A stretch of DNA of 64,000 nt from Bacillota bacterium (GCA_023398105.1 JAEWST010000064.1:13426-77425), one strand, 5' to 3'; positions 8,787-18,359 are shown, counted from the first letter of the stretch. The notes: generated from the sequence alone by a model not told the origin. Translations and numbers: made by a program.

Positions 8787-9764
8787 CTATATAAGCCTTT
8801 CTTCGCCTAGTCTTTTAGCTACAAAGTTTGCCGCAAACAATAATATTATACTGATTACACTTCTTATAATTCCTGCTGCTGTCGCTAATGAATAATTAAA
8901 TTGTTTAATACCATATTTCAAAACATAAATATCAATTGTTTCTGACCAATCAGATACCAACCCGTTACCGAGTATGTACTGAATTTCAAAACCAGCGTCC
9001 ATAACACGTCCGATGTTCATTATCAATAATATAATAATTGTAGGTTTAATGCCTGGAAGAGTTACATTCAACATTTTATTAAATCTTCCTGCACCGTCTA
9101 TATCTGCGGCTTCATATTGTGCAGGATCTATTGCTGCTATAGCTGCTATATATATAATGGTGTTCCAACCAAGTTCTTTCCAAACATTGGTTGCTCCAAC
9201 TATTCCCCAAAAATACTTACCCTCACTTAGCCATAAGACAGGGGAGTCAACTATCCCTAAAGCCACTAGGACTTCATTTATAATACCGCTTTCTGTAGAT
9301 AAAGTAGTTGAAACTATACCGCAAACGATTATCCATGATAAGAAGTGCGGTAAATAGGATACTGTTTGAATTGCTCTCTTAAAAAAAATGTTTTTAATTT
9401 CATTTAGTAGCAATGCTAATATTATTGCTGTCACAAAGCTAAGTACAAGATTAATTACACTCATGCTAAGGGTATTTCTAAAAGCCCTTATGAAAGCTTC
9501 ATCTTTAAATAAATATTCAAAATGCTGCAAGCCAGCCCACTTCTGATCAAAGAATGATTTAGCAGGTTTATAATTCTGGAAAGCCATGAGCCAGCCCCAT
9601 ATTGGTGCATAAGAAAAAATTAATATGTATATAAGCAAGGGCACGGACATAAATAACAGCTGTTTTTGATTCTTTATTTGCTTCCACTTGCTAGTTTTTA
9701 ATGATAACTGTATTTGCTCACTTGGATTTTTGTTGTCATTTAAAGCAGATATATTGTTAGCCAT
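8787..9764 (-). CDS. Carbohydrate ABC transporter permease, LplB type
   Basis: First membrane subunit of the same importer, 325 residues with a hydrophilic N-terminal tail of about 35 residues before the first helix (LLFMSVPLLIYILIF). Six membrane helices are expected. The EAA loop reads AADIDGAGRFNKMLNVTLPG near 223-242. The sequence resembles LplB-type permeases of oligosaccharide importers. A stable intercistronic hairpin separates it from the binding-protein gene and probably lowers its expression relative to that protein. Confidence 0.93.
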   Translation of the reverse strand: MANNISALNDNKNPSEQIQLSLKTSKWKQIKNQKQLLFMSVPLLIYILIFSYAPIWGWLMAFQNYKPAKSFFDQKWAGLQHFEYLFKDEAFIRAFRNTLSMSVINLVLSFVTAIILALLLNEIKNIFFKRAIQTVSYLPHFLSWIIVCGIVSTTLSTESGIINEVLVALGIVDSPVLWLSEGKYFWGIVGATNVWKELGWNTIIYIAAIAAIDPAQYEAADIDGAGRFNKMLNVTLPGIKPTIIILLIMNIGRVMDAGFEIQYILGNGLVSDWSETIDIYVLKYGIKQFNYSLATAAGIIRSVISIILLFAANFVAKRLGEERLI

Positions 9765-9812
9765 ACTGCCCTCCAGTCAATCAGAAATAGAATTTCCTTC
9801 TCTTTAATATTC

Positions 9813-9840
9813 ATTGGAGCATATTTTCATATGCTCCAAT
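9813..9840 (-). promoter_or_regulatory. Intercistronic hairpin between binding protein and permeases
   Basis: A perfect 12-bp stem (9813-9824/9829-9840) with a 4-base loop and no U tract. Hairpins at this position are known in sugar importer operons to stabilise the upstream binding-protein message and limit read-through; that role here is inferred. Confidence 0.65.
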
Positions 9841-9866
9841 AAATATTGTATTAAATAATTGTTTAA

Positions 9867-11561
9867 TTACTTCCAGTTCTCTGCTCTCCACTTAAGCTGG
9901 TCATTCATTCTGTCCAAATAAGCCTGAATATCAGCCTTATGTAGCTCAGTAACATATTCATCCCATACCTTGTCGAAATCAGCTGGTTTTGAAAGTATTG
10001 CCTTTGGAAGATACTTAGTACCTGTTTCTCCTATCTTAGTGTTAGCCATACTAGCAGGTGAACCGTCTACCAAATCTATTCCCCATGCTGGATAGGATAC
10101 TCTGTTCTCAGGAGGATCATTTAGGAATTGTGTCCAAGTCTCGTAACCATAAGCCTTCAAGAAGTTTTTATCGTAATCTGATAATGATTCATAGAATTCT
10201 TTTTTCTGGAAGCCTGGAGTACAAGCATTTCCATTTGAGAATGAACCTTCCATCTTAGGTCCATAATACCACAAATAGTATGCCATATTCTGAAGTCTCC
10301 AAGACTGGTCTTCATAATTTCTACGTTGTTCAGGAGTTCTAACGAATTCTCCGCTTTCATTTACAGAGTAATCTTCGCCTTCAATACCCCAACCTAATAT
10401 TGTCTGCCATTCTTCAGTTAACAATGTATCAAAGAATTTTATAACTCTTTCTGGATCCTTACAGCTACTTGTTATAGCAAATCCAGTATTAACATTTAAT
10501 ACAGTTCTGTCTTGGTAGTAAGGCTTAATGCTCTCATCAAATGTTATAGCACATGGTGCCCATGTTCTTTCAATTTTGTTCTGCTGTTTAAGTGTTAAAT
10601 CTGCATTACTAAAGTTCCAGAACTGGTCAAATGTACCAAGCACTCTACCACTAGACAATTTAGCCATGTACTGGTCATAATTCATTGTAAATGTTTCTGG
10701 GTCAACTAAGCCCTTGTTGTACATATCGTTAAGTTTCTTGTAATATCTCTTTGCATAATCTTTATCCCAGAAGAATTCTGCAACATTTGTCTCAGCATTA
10801 ACAACTACCTGACCATCATTTGGATATCCAGCCAAGTGCTCAGGAGGATTCTTTAAGCAGAAATCTCTCCATCCATCTGATAAAATTTCAAAACCTATAG
10901 TTTTTTGTCCATCGATCTCTGGGTACTTAGTTTGATATTTTTCAATCAAATCAAAGTACTGATCTAAAGTCTTAACCTGTGGATATCCGAATTCAGCTAA
11001 TACAGCCTTCTGTATCCAAAATGCAGGTCCTTGCCAAATATTTGTTTGATATTCGTTATAGAACACACCGTAATCAGGCATTATATAGAAATGTCCATCG
11101 TTTGGATCTTTAACCTTATTTTTGTATGGTTCATAGTGTTTTTGAAGATTTGGAGCATGTTCTGCTATTAAATCTTCAAGTGGTAATAATGCTCCTGCAG
11201 CAGTAAACTTAGGATTAGTAAATGTATCAACTGAAAGTACATCTGGATAGTCCCCGCCAGCAATCATTACACCTATTTTTTGATCCTTATCACCTACAAG
11301 AAATTCAAAATTACATGTAACACCCAATTTTTCCTGTATTAATTTGTAAATCTTATTATCTGGTGTAGCCGCCTGACCTGGGTCAGAGATGAAAAAGCTT
11401 ATTTCGATTGGATCGAGAGCAGCATCTTTTGATTCTGCAGATGTTGAAGTTGTAGCTGTTGCACTGTCTTTTGAATCAGTATTTCCGCCACAGCCAGCCA
11501 TAACAGAACCCATCATTGCTAGTGCTAAAAACAAACTTACAAGCCTTTTTTTTCCTAACAT
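9867..11561 (-). CDS. Extracellular solute-binding lipoprotein of the sugar importer
   Basis: A 564-residue family-1-like solute-binding protein (LplA type). Seen: signal peptide with basic start MLGKKR, hydrophobic core, and lipobox VMAGC with the lipidated Cys24, then a Ser/Thr/Asp-rich linker. Aromatic-rich segments (WGPAFW, FDQFWNF) suit a carbohydrate-binding cleft. Length is typical for oligosaccharide binders of this clade. A strong AGGAGG-type Shine-Dalgarno precedes the ATG. It is the first gene of the operon binding protein-permease-permease-xylanase, and sits directly after the two-component genes that probably control it. Confidence 0.94.
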   Translation of the reverse strand: MLGKKRLVSLFLALAMMGSVMAGCGGNTDSKDSATATTSTSAESKDAALDPIEISFFISDPGQAATPDNKIYKLIQEKLGVTCNFEFLVGDKDQKIGVMIAGGDYPDVLSVDTFTNPKFTAAGALLPLEDLIAEHAPNLQKHYEPYKNKVKDPNDGHFYIMPDYGVFYNEYQTNIWQGPAFWIQKAVLAEFGYPQVKTLDQYFDLIEKYQTKYPEIDGQKTIGFEILSDGWRDFCLKNPPEHLAGYPNDGQVVVNAETNVAEFFWDKDYAKRYYKKLNDMYNKGLVDPETFTMNYDQYMAKLSSGRVLGTFDQFWNFSNADLTLKQQNKIERTWAPCAITFDESIKPYYQDRTVLNVNTGFAITSSCKDPERVIKFFDTLLTEEWQTILGWGIEGEDYSVNESGEFVRTPEQRRNYEDQSWRLQNMAYYLWYYGPKMEGSFSNGNACTPGFQKKEFYESLSDYDKNFLKAYGYETWTQFLNDPPENRVSYPAWGIDLVDGSPASMANTKIGETGTKYLPKAILSKPADFDKVWDEYVTELHKADIQAYLDRMNDQLKWRAENWK

Positions 11562-11619
11562 TTGTCGTCCTCCTTATAATATCTATGTTCAGTATTAGCT
11601 AAAGCTATACTGTAATAAT

Positions 11620-11648
11620 ATTATCGGCTAAAATGATGATTTTTTCAA
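11620..11648 (-). promoter_or_regulatory. Promoter of the importer operon
   Basis: Minus-strand hexamers TTGAAA (11643-11648) and GATAAT (11620-11625) are 17 bp apart, about 60 bp before the ATG. The same -10 region reads GCCGATAA, which is also the SigD (flagellar sigma) -10 element, with TGAA 15 bases upstream (consensus TAAA). Which sigma factor is used cannot be decided by eye. Confidence 0.5.
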
Positions 11649-11681
11649 TTTGCAAAAATACACATTTAGTACCTAAAAAGT

Positions 11682-13250
11682 TTAGTTGTTAGTTTTAAAC
11701 TTAATTCTGTACTCACTTGGCTTCATAAAAAAGGTCTTAGTAAATTGTTCCAAAAAATTCCCATATGATGTATATCCTAAATATTGTGCAATATCGTATA
11801 CTTTTTGATCTGTACTTCTAATTAGACTTTCTGCTTCTTTCATTCTAAGACTATGCAAATAATCATTGAAGCTACAGCCAAACCATTTACTGATTTGACT
11901 CCCTAAATAAGTCGGATGAATATATAGTTTACTTGAAATTTCCTTTATAGTTATATTTCTTTTAAAATTTTCTTTTATATATTCTTCTACCTTTAATTTG
12001 TCTGCTAATTTATGTCTACTTTTTATTTCCTGTACATGCGCACAAAAATCAATACAGCATTGTTTCATTTTTAATTCCATTTCATTTATAGTTTTAACCC
12101 TGCTGAAAAGTATACTGACATCCCTTATAAATGGTATTTCTTCAGTATTTTCTCCCATCGCAGTCAAAATAGATAAAATTTTATAAATAATGCTGTTTAA
12201 ATACATTTCAATCATTTCATAAGCAGTATGTTCATTTTTAAATACGCCAAATATTGAATCAATGGCTTTTAATATTCTGTCTATATCAATATTATCAAAT
12301 GCATTTTGCAATTCTTCCATATATTCAATGTTTTCAAATCTATAGCTTTGTAAGCTATCTTGATAATCCTTGTATAACAGGATACTGCCTGGAATAGTAT
12401 AGAAACGATATTGCATTGCCTTTTCAGCTTCTCTCATTGAATTATTGAGTTGCTTCAATTCTTTGACCGAATCCCCTAAAGCTAAATAAAAACTATTTTT
12501 ATATACTTCTTTTAATATGGAGCATAGTGTTTGTGCTATTTCATAAATTGAGGTTTTACCCGAACTGCCAATCACAAACCCATTAATTCCTTTACTTACA
12601 AATACAGGATAAATTAGCTCATTGCCTAGCCCTTTTGTTAATAAAGAGGTCTTAATTTTATCAAATATTTTAAATTCAATACAATCCTCCTTAATATAAT
12701 TATGAATAGCATCAAGCCTAGCATAAGCCCAGGCTTTACTTTTCAGTATTAGCTCAGAACCAAGTGCAGTAGTAATATCCAGTTCATCAATTTTTCCTTC
12801 TAGATATTGTTCAAACAAAATTCCCATATCAAAATCTGTACTTACAGAGCAAATTTTTTTATATTTCTTATTCTGTTCAATACTTGATAATATTTGCAAA
12901 AGAACTTCTGAGAACTCGTCTTTAAAAACAGGTTTTAATATATAATGCTGTACACCAAGCTGCATAGCACTTTTTGCATATTCAAACTGATCATACCCAC
13001 TAACTATTATGAATTTAATGTCTGGGTCAACCTCTTCAGCAACTCTCTTTACAAGCTCAATCCCATTCATTACGGGCATATCTATATCGGTTATTATAAG
13101 GTCGGGTCTTAACTCTTTAGCGAGCCTTAACGCTTCTTTACCATTACTAACCTCTCCGCATATAGACACGTCTAAATCTTCCCAATCTGCAGCTAATTTT
13201 ATTGCTTCTATTGCCATTGGCTCATCATCAACTATTAAAACCTTGAACAT
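11682..13250 (-). CDS. YesN-type response regulator with AraC DNA-binding domain
   Basis: A 522-residue regulator: receiver domain at 1-125 with Asp8-Asp9 and phosphoacceptor Asp55 (LIITDIDMP), a long middle region of about 280 residues of unclear fold, and a C-terminal AraC double helix-turn-helix at about 420-520 (ITIKEISSKLYIHPTYLGSQISKWFG; ending GYTSYGNFLEQFTKTFFMKPSEYR). It lies 53 bp behind the YesM-type kinase gene and directly upstream of the solute-binding protein gene, the standard layout for phosphorelays that sense and import oligosaccharides. The importer operon is the likely target. Confidence 0.93.
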   Translation of the reverse strand: MFKVLIVDDEPMAIEAIKLAADWEDLDVSICGEVSNGKEALRLAKELRPDLIITDIDMPVMNGIELVKRVAEEVDPDIKFIIVSGYDQFEYAKSAMQLGVQHYILKPVFKDEFSEVLLQILSSIEQNKKYKKICSVSTDFDMGILFEQYLEGKIDELDITTALGSELILKSKAWAYARLDAIHNYIKEDCIEFKIFDKIKTSLLTKGLGNELIYPVFVSKGINGFVIGSSGKTSIYEIAQTLCSILKEVYKNSFYLALGDSVKELKQLNNSMREAEKAMQYRFYTIPGSILLYKDYQDSLQSYRFENIEYMEELQNAFDNIDIDRILKAIDSIFGVFKNEHTAYEMIEMYLNSIIYKILSILTAMGENTEEIPFIRDVSILFSRVKTINEMELKMKQCCIDFCAHVQEIKSRHKLADKLKVEEYIKENFKRNITIKEISSKLYIHPTYLGSQISKWFGCSFNDYLHSLRMKEAESLIRSTDQKVYDIAQYLGYTSYGNFLEQFTKTFFMKPSEYRIKFKTNN

Positions 13251-13303
13251 CTAGTCCTCCAAATTTTCCTCAAAAAATATCTACATTGCAAGAAAAATAA
13301 ATA

Positions 13304-15094
13304 TTATGGAAAGTCTTTACATATTGTGAAACTTACCTTTGTACCTATATCTTTCTCACTTTCAATTTCAAACAAAACATTATCTCCATAGTATAATCGT
13401 AACCTTCTATATACATTTCGTAGTCCTATGTTTGAACTTAATTCTTCATTACTGGTAACATTAGTAATAAGTTCCTTCAACTTTTTATTATCCATACCAG
13501 TTCCATTATCCTCAATACATATTTTAAGGCTATTTTCAATTGATTGGACATTTATCTTAACTTTTCCCACTTCAGTAATAGCTTGTATTCCATGCTTACA
13601 TGCATTTTCAACTAAAGGCTGCAGGCTCATTTTAGGTATTTTAACTCCCATAAGGCTGTCATCTATATCAATAGAGTATTCTATTTTATCACCAAATCTG
13701 AACTTTTCTATTTTCAGATACATCTCTGTAAATGATATTTCCTCCTGTATAGTAACCAAATCATCCTTCCAACTTAAAAGTCTCCTCAGGGTCTTTGAAA
13801 GATACTTAATAATGTCAATAATAGCTGTATACCCGTTCTTTGTACTAACAACCAATATAGCATTTAATGTATTAAAAAGGAAATGAGGATCCATCTGGCT
13901 TTGCAAAAAGTTAATTTCAGCTCGTACTCGCTCTAATTCAAGGTCTTTTTTTTGCAGATGAAGTTTATAAACGTCATTTATAAGTAAATTTATTTTAGAT
14001 GCCATTATATTAAAGCTTCTAATAACTCCTCCTATTTCATCTTGTCCCTCGTTTATTTCAATTAAATCAAACTTTCCATCAGTAAACTTATTCATATGTT
14101 TTGAAAGTTTTTTTAGTCTGTAATTGTAGGAATTAGCCATTATAAAAATAAGAATTGAAGAAATAATAACGCTTATAAATACAAAAAGCAAAACAAATTT
14201 CAATGTGTCTATTACAGACTTCTGCATACGTTCAGCAGTTGAAACGCCTATCAATCTCCAGCCTTTAAGATACGAAGAATTACTTAATGCTGTTTCAAGT
14301 ATAATATTATCCTTATCTATGTTTTCATTGCTGTATATCTGTAATTTATCTATATTTTCAAAATCATATAATGAGGAAGAGCTACTAACAATATTGTTTT
14401 CAGGATCTAATAGATATACATTAAAAAAAGTCTTCTCTCTTTTACAAATATTGCTCAACTTTTGCATATTTATATCTATTTTAAGTATTTTCTTTCTTTC
14501 CTCATAGTTAAACGTTGGGTAAAAGTTCAGTTTTCTAAAAATGCTTAAATATTGAATCGGTTTTTTAGGCAAGCTACTTGTATATCCTATATAAGTATTT
14601 AACAGAATAGATCCCTTAGAACTATATAACTTTTTATACCACAATGTATTTTCTACACTTTTATCTATGTGAAAGTACGTTCCTCCACTACTTATTGTGG
14701 GATTGTTTACATAAATTTCTATGTTGCTCATATAATCATATACAGAAGTATATTTATTCAGACTTTTTCTAAGCTGAGCATCAAAAACATCAAAATAATG
14801 CTCACTATCTGTAAATCTTCTATCAAGAATGTCATACAAGGTTCTGTCTGAAGATATCGAATGACTTGCCGCAATACAGCCATTAAACATAGTTACAATA
14901 TCCACTCTAGTTCTTTCTAATGATATTCTATAGTTATTATCCTCTCTTTCCTGAATTATATTGGAAAATTTGTCAACAAAAGAAATATTAATAATAATTA
15001 TCGGAATAAGGAGGCAAACAATATATATTATTAAAAATTTAAATTTTAATGGAATATCATTTACTCTATAAATAAATTTCCTGTTAGTAAACAT
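13304..15094 (-). CDS. YesM-type membrane sensor histidine kinase
   Basis: A 596-residue kinase. Seen: membrane helices at about 18-40 and 297-320, an extracytoplasmic sensor region of about 255 residues, HAMP-like linker, the His_kinase motif LQSQMDPHFLFNTLNAI with His404, N-box LQPLVENACKHG with Asn497, and ATP-lid DNGTGM near 529. YesM kinases pair with AraC-type response regulators; here one is encoded on each side (11682-13250 and 15168-16739). The ligand is probably a sugar or sugar-bound binding protein, inferred from context only. Confidence 0.94.
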   Translation of the reverse strand: MFTNRKFIYRVNDIPLKFKFLIIYIVCLLIPIIIINISFVDKFSNIIQEREDNNYRISLERTRVDIVTMFNGCIAASHSISSDRTLYDILDRRFTDSEHYFDVFDAQLRKSLNKYTSVYDYMSNIEIYVNNPTISSGGTYFHIDKSVENTLWYKKLYSSKGSILLNTYIGYTSSLPKKPIQYLSIFRKLNFYPTFNYEERKKILKIDINMQKLSNICKREKTFFNVYLLDPENNIVSSSSSLYDFENIDKLQIYSNENIDKDNIILETALSNSSYLKGWRLIGVSTAERMQKSVIDTLKFVLLFVFISVIISSILIFIMANSYNYRLKKLSKHMNKFTDGKFDLIEINEGQDEIGGVIRSFNIMASKINLLINDVYKLHLQKKDLELERVRAEINFLQSQMDPHFLFNTLNAILVVSTKNGYTAIIDIIKYLSKTLRRLLSWKDDLVTIQEEISFTEMYLKIEKFRFGDKIEYSIDIDDSLMGVKIPKMSLQPLVENACKHGIQAITEVGKVKINVQSIENSLKICIEDNGTGMDNKKLKELITNVTSNEELSSNIGLRNVYRRLRLYYGDNVLFEIESEKDIGTKVSFTICKDFP

Positions 15095-15116
15095 CCTAAT
15101 TTCCTCTCATAAATAA

Positions 15117-15180
15117 GTTAGTTACTCAACTTTCACAGTTAAAAATTGTAGGTATGTGGGGAACTAGTTAATTACTTGAT
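15117..15180 (+). repeat. Dispersed repeat R1, copy 2
   Basis: Matches the R1 core: TTACTCAACTTTCACAGTTA, then AAAATTGTAGGTAT. AACT/AGTT pair around TTCAC. It overlaps the last codons of the upstream response regulator (15168-16739) and fills most of the gap before the kinase gene. Confidence 0.7.
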
Positions 15181-16739
15181 TTAAACGACGAGGGTGACGT
15201 ATTTGTAGTAGTTTTAAACTTTTGCAAAAAATACTTAGGGTCTTTATATCCGACAACTTTTGATATTTCAACAATCTTCATATTAGTCTGTCTAAGAAGT
15301 TTTTTAGCTTCTTCAATACGTACATAATTCAAGTAATCATTGAATTGCATGCCAGTTGCTTTTTTAAATAGTTGACCAAGGTATACAGGATTCATATAAA
15401 ACAGACTAGCCACTTTTTTTAGTTTAATATCTTGATGATAATGTTCATTAATATAATTTTTAATTTCATAAATAATATATTGCGAATCATTCTTCTTCAA
15501 ATTGTCTATATAATTTGAAGCATAATAACATCTTTCTAAGAATGCTTCAGATAGTCTAATAAATGAAGAATATCCCAAGAAATTATCAAACTCCAATACC
15601 ATTTGTATAGTATCTTTTGATACTCCATCAAACTCCTGTATAACCTTTACTATTTCCAGTAAAAAATTATTCAAATAAGCTACTATAACCTCAGGAGCAC
15701 TTTGCATTTTATAAAATTGGTCAAAAATTAATTGCACATCTTCTTTAATTAGGCTACAGTCATTTGTTCTTATATGATACAATATACTATTAAATTCAGG
15801 AGTATATACTTGATAATTTAACTTTTTATCCTTTACATTAGCATAGTTAATAATACTGTTCTCTCCAAGATAAAACTTAAAATTAATAGCAAAAGAAGCC
15901 TGCCTGTGTAATTCGCATAATTCATTTATTTCATATGCCACATTGCTATAAGCTAATGATACGCAATCCCCTGTTAAACCTTCTAGTTTTTTATGAAGAG
16001 AAGCTATAAAGGTTTCAAACTCCTTATAATAAGGCATATTTTCACTTAATACCAAACACAATCTATCTTCAGTATCTTCAAAAATACTATATTGAAATTC
16101 TAAACCTAGTTCAGTTTGTAATAATTCTATGATTTCATTCCTCTTTATTTCTATATTTATTTTTCCTGTTTTCCTTGCTAAACCATTCAAGCTTTCAATA
16201 TAAAACATTACACATCTAAATCCTTGACCTTCATTAAGATTTAGCAACATTCTTGTCCTATCAATAAGAGTGCTCTTATTCTCTCCGTCTATCAATCTCT
16301 GCAAGCACTGATTTGTTATAAATGATAGTTGCTTATTAATATTTTCTGCCTTTCTACGCTCTACCAGTATTTCCGTTGATAGCTGAGAAACTACTTCTTT
16401 GAGTTCATCACTATCTAATGGCTTTAACAAATAATTTTTAATCTTATACATCATTGCTTGCTTTGCAGAGCTAAAATCGTCATAACCACTAAGTATGACA
16501 ATTTTTGCTGTTGAGTGCAGCTTTTCATAAGCCAGCCTGATTAGTTCCAAGCCATCCATTTTAGGCATACGTATGTCGGTAATTATAAGGTCAGGATTGC
16601 TCATTCTTATTATTTCCAGTGCATCCTCTCCATTTGTAGCCTCACCGCATATATTAAAACCATATTCTTTCCAATCTATCATAGTCTTAAGCCCTTCAAG
16701 CATATATGGCTCATCATCTACAAGCAGTACCTTAAGCAT
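15168..16739 (-). CDS. Second YesN-type response regulator with AraC domain
   Basis: A 523-residue regulator organised like its neighbour: receiver domain with Asp8-Asp9 and phosphoacceptor Asp55 (LIITDIRMP), a middle region of about 290 residues, and a C-terminal AraC domain (IKLKKVASLFYMNPVYLGQLFKKATG; YKDPKYFLQKFKTTTNTSPSSF). The frame runs seven codons further upstream to a GTG, but GAGGGTGAT sits just before the ATG at 16739, which is chosen. It is the first gene of a likely regulator-kinase-regulator run. Whether it shares the kinase or belongs to an orphan signal is unknown. Confidence 0.92.
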   Translation of the reverse strand: MLKVLLVDDEPYMLEGLKTMIDWKEYGFNICGEATNGEDALEIIRMSNPDLIITDIRMPKMDGLELIRLAYEKLHSTAKIVILSGYDDFSSAKQAMMYKIKNYLLKPLDSDELKEVVSQLSTEILVERRKAENINKQLSFITNQCLQRLIDGENKSTLIDRTRMLLNLNEGQGFRCVMFYIESLNGLARKTGKINIEIKRNEIIELLQTELGLEFQYSIFEDTEDRLCLVLSENMPYYKEFETFIASLHKKLEGLTGDCVSLAYSNVAYEINELCELHRQASFAINFKFYLGENSIINYANVKDKKLNYQVYTPEFNSILYHIRTNDCSLIKEDVQLIFDQFYKMQSAPEVIVAYLNNFLLEIVKVIQEFDGVSKDTIQMVLEFDNFLGYSSFIRLSEAFLERCYYASNYIDNLKKNDSQYIIYEIKNYINEHYHQDIKLKKVASLFYMNPVYLGQLFKKATGMQFNDYLNYVRIEEAKKLLRQTNMKIVEISKVVGYKDPKYFLQKFKTTTNTSPSSFKSSN

Positions 16740-17093
16740 TATTATCACCCTCTCTAACACCCTTTTTAAGTATTAAAGCTTAATATTATTAGACTTATAC
16801 TCTATCGATTCTTTTTAAATTCGCCTGCTGGCTTTTTAGTAAATATACCACCCGTTGCCAATATAAAACTAGTATTATTATTTGTAGTATATCACACCTT
16901 TGTGACTAAAGCGTTTGTTTCTAACTATTTTTTCAAAATAAGATATTGGTATATCTGGTTATTTTAATGCATTTCTCTATAATAGGGAAATTATTTACAT
17001 TCAAGAAAAGAGACTGCCATAATATATATGACAATCTCTTTCAACCATTCCAAAATAACAGAATAGAAATGTTATTTTGCATATTTTATAGAA
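16740..17093. other. Gene-free stretch between malic enzyme and regulator
   Basis: Leader of the 15168-16739 regulator plus the malic enzyme terminator (17005-17042). On the minus strand a TATACT -10-like hexamer lies near 16889, next to the small palindrome TCACA-CCTT-TGTGA (16892-16905), a possible operator. No clear -35 was found. Confidence 0.4.
17005..17042 (-). terminator. Terminator of the malic enzyme gene
   Basis: On the minus strand GAAAGAGATTGTCAT pairs with ATGGCAGTCTCTTTTC (two G-U pairs) over a short AT loop, ending in TTTTC. It lies about 55 bp after the stop. Confidence 0.65.
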
Positions 17094-18269
17094 TTAAACT
17101 CTAGCAACACCAGTTTTTCTAGCTGCTTCAGCTACTGCTGCTGCAACTGCCTTTGCTACTCTAGGATCGAATGGTGATGGAATAACGTAATCTGCCTTTA
17201 TTTCTGCATCTGTAACTAGTTCAGCTATAGCATAAGCAGCAGCAATTTTCATTTCATCATTTATTTCACGAGCCCCAACATCAAAAGTACCTCTAAAAAT
17301 ACCAGGGAATGCAAGAACATTGTTAACTTGGTTTGGATAGTCTGAACGACCTGTACCAACAACAGCAGCACCTGCAGCCAAAGCCTCTTCAGGCATTATT
17401 TCTGGAGTTGGGTTAGCACATGCAAATATTATTGGATTCTTTGCCATTGTCTTAATCATTTCGCCTGTAACCACTCCTGGTGCTGATACTCCAATAAATA
17501 CATCGGCATCAACGATAACATCCTTCAACAACCCTCTCTTACCTTCGAGGTTGGTGATCTTAGCCATTTCAGCCTTAATTGGATTGAGGTTATCTCTTCC
17601 CTCATAGATAACACCTTTTGTGTCACAGAGAACAATTTTTCGTAGACCCATTGAGAAAAGAAGCTTTGTTATAGCAATCGCAGCTGAACCAGCACCATTA
17701 ACAACTATTGAAACCTCTTCAATCTTCTTTCCAACAAACTTTAATGCATTGATAAGACCTGCAGCAGTAACTATTGCAGTACCGTGCTGGTCATCATGGA
17801 ATATCGGAATACTACATTCTTTCTTTAATCTCTCTTCTATTTCAAAACATCTTGGAGCAGCAATATCTTCAAGATTTACACCACCAAAGCTTCCTTCTAA
17901 TAATTTAACAGTGTTAACTATTGTATCAACATCTTTTGATTTAATACAAAGTGGAATTGCATCAACATCTCCAAAAGTTTTAAATAGACAGCATTTACCT
18001 TCCATAACTGGCATACCTGCTTCTGGTCCAATATCACCAAGTCCAAGAACAGCTGTACCATCAGTTATAACTGCAACAAGGTTGTGTCTTCTAGTATATT
18101 TGTATGAGTTCTCAACATCCTTTTGAATTTCAAGACATGGCTCAGCAACTCCTGGTGAGTATGCCAATGACAAATCTCTTGCGTCCTTTAATGGAGCCTT
18201 ACAAATAACCTCTATTTTTCCTGCCCACTCTTCGTGTGCCTTAAGTGAATCTTCATAAATAGTACCCAT
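17094..18269 (-). CDS. NAD(P)-dependent malic enzyme
   Basis: Catalyses oxidative decarboxylation of malate to pyruvate and CO2 in the cytoplasm. Seen: 391 residues (short bacterial form without a phosphotransacetylase tail), malic-enzyme N-domain motif LAYSPGVAEPCLEI, catalytic-site VTDGTAVLGLGDIGPEAGMPV, divalent-metal acidic pair in FHDDQHGTA, and Rossmann motif VVNGAGSAAIAI. The first in-frame ATG abuts GGAGGA with no spacing; the second, nine bases on, is used. With the malate dehydrogenase gene upstream it forms the malate shunt (oxaloacetate to malate to pyruvate), which moves reducing power from NADH to NADPH; cofactor choice is inferred from that pathway. Its promoter carries a Rex-type operator. 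Confidence 0.94.
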   Translation of the reverse strand: MGTIYEDSLKAHEEWAGKIEVICKAPLKDARDLSLAYSPGVAEPCLEIQKDVENSYKYTRRHNLVAVITDGTAVLGLGDIGPEAGMPVMEGKCCLFKTFGDVDAIPLCIKSKDVDTIVNTVKLLEGSFGGVNLEDIAAPRCFEIEERLKKECSIPIFHDDQHGTAIVTAAGLINALKFVGKKIEEVSIVVNGAGSAAIAITKLLFSMGLRKIVLCDTKGVIYEGRDNLNPIKAEMAKITNLEGKRGLLKDVIVDADVFIGVSAPGVVTGEMIKTMAKNPIIFACANPTPEIMPEEALAAGAAVVGTGRSDYPNQVNNVLAFPGIFRGTFDVGAREINDEMKIAAAYAIAELVTDAEIKADYVIPSPFDPRVAKAVAAAVAEAARKTGVARV

Positions 18270-18309
18270 TTTTTTCATTCCTCCAAAAGTTTATATTTAA
18301 GATATTCTT

Positions 18310-18353
18310 TAATTACATAAATGTATTATACACTTTTGTGAAAACTTTCACAA
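18310..18353 (-). promoter_or_regulatory. Malic enzyme promoter overlapped by a Rex-type operator
   Basis: On the minus strand, -35 TTGTGA and -10 TATAAT are separated by exactly 17 bp. The 18-bp palindrome TTGTGAAAACTTTCACAA (18336-18353, plus strand) covers the -35. It matches the Rex redox-repressor consensus TTGTGAAnnnnTTCACAA at every fixed position. Rex leaves DNA when NADH is high, so the gene should be induced by a high NADH/NAD ratio. Confidence 0.8.
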
Positions 18354-18359
18354 CTAATT

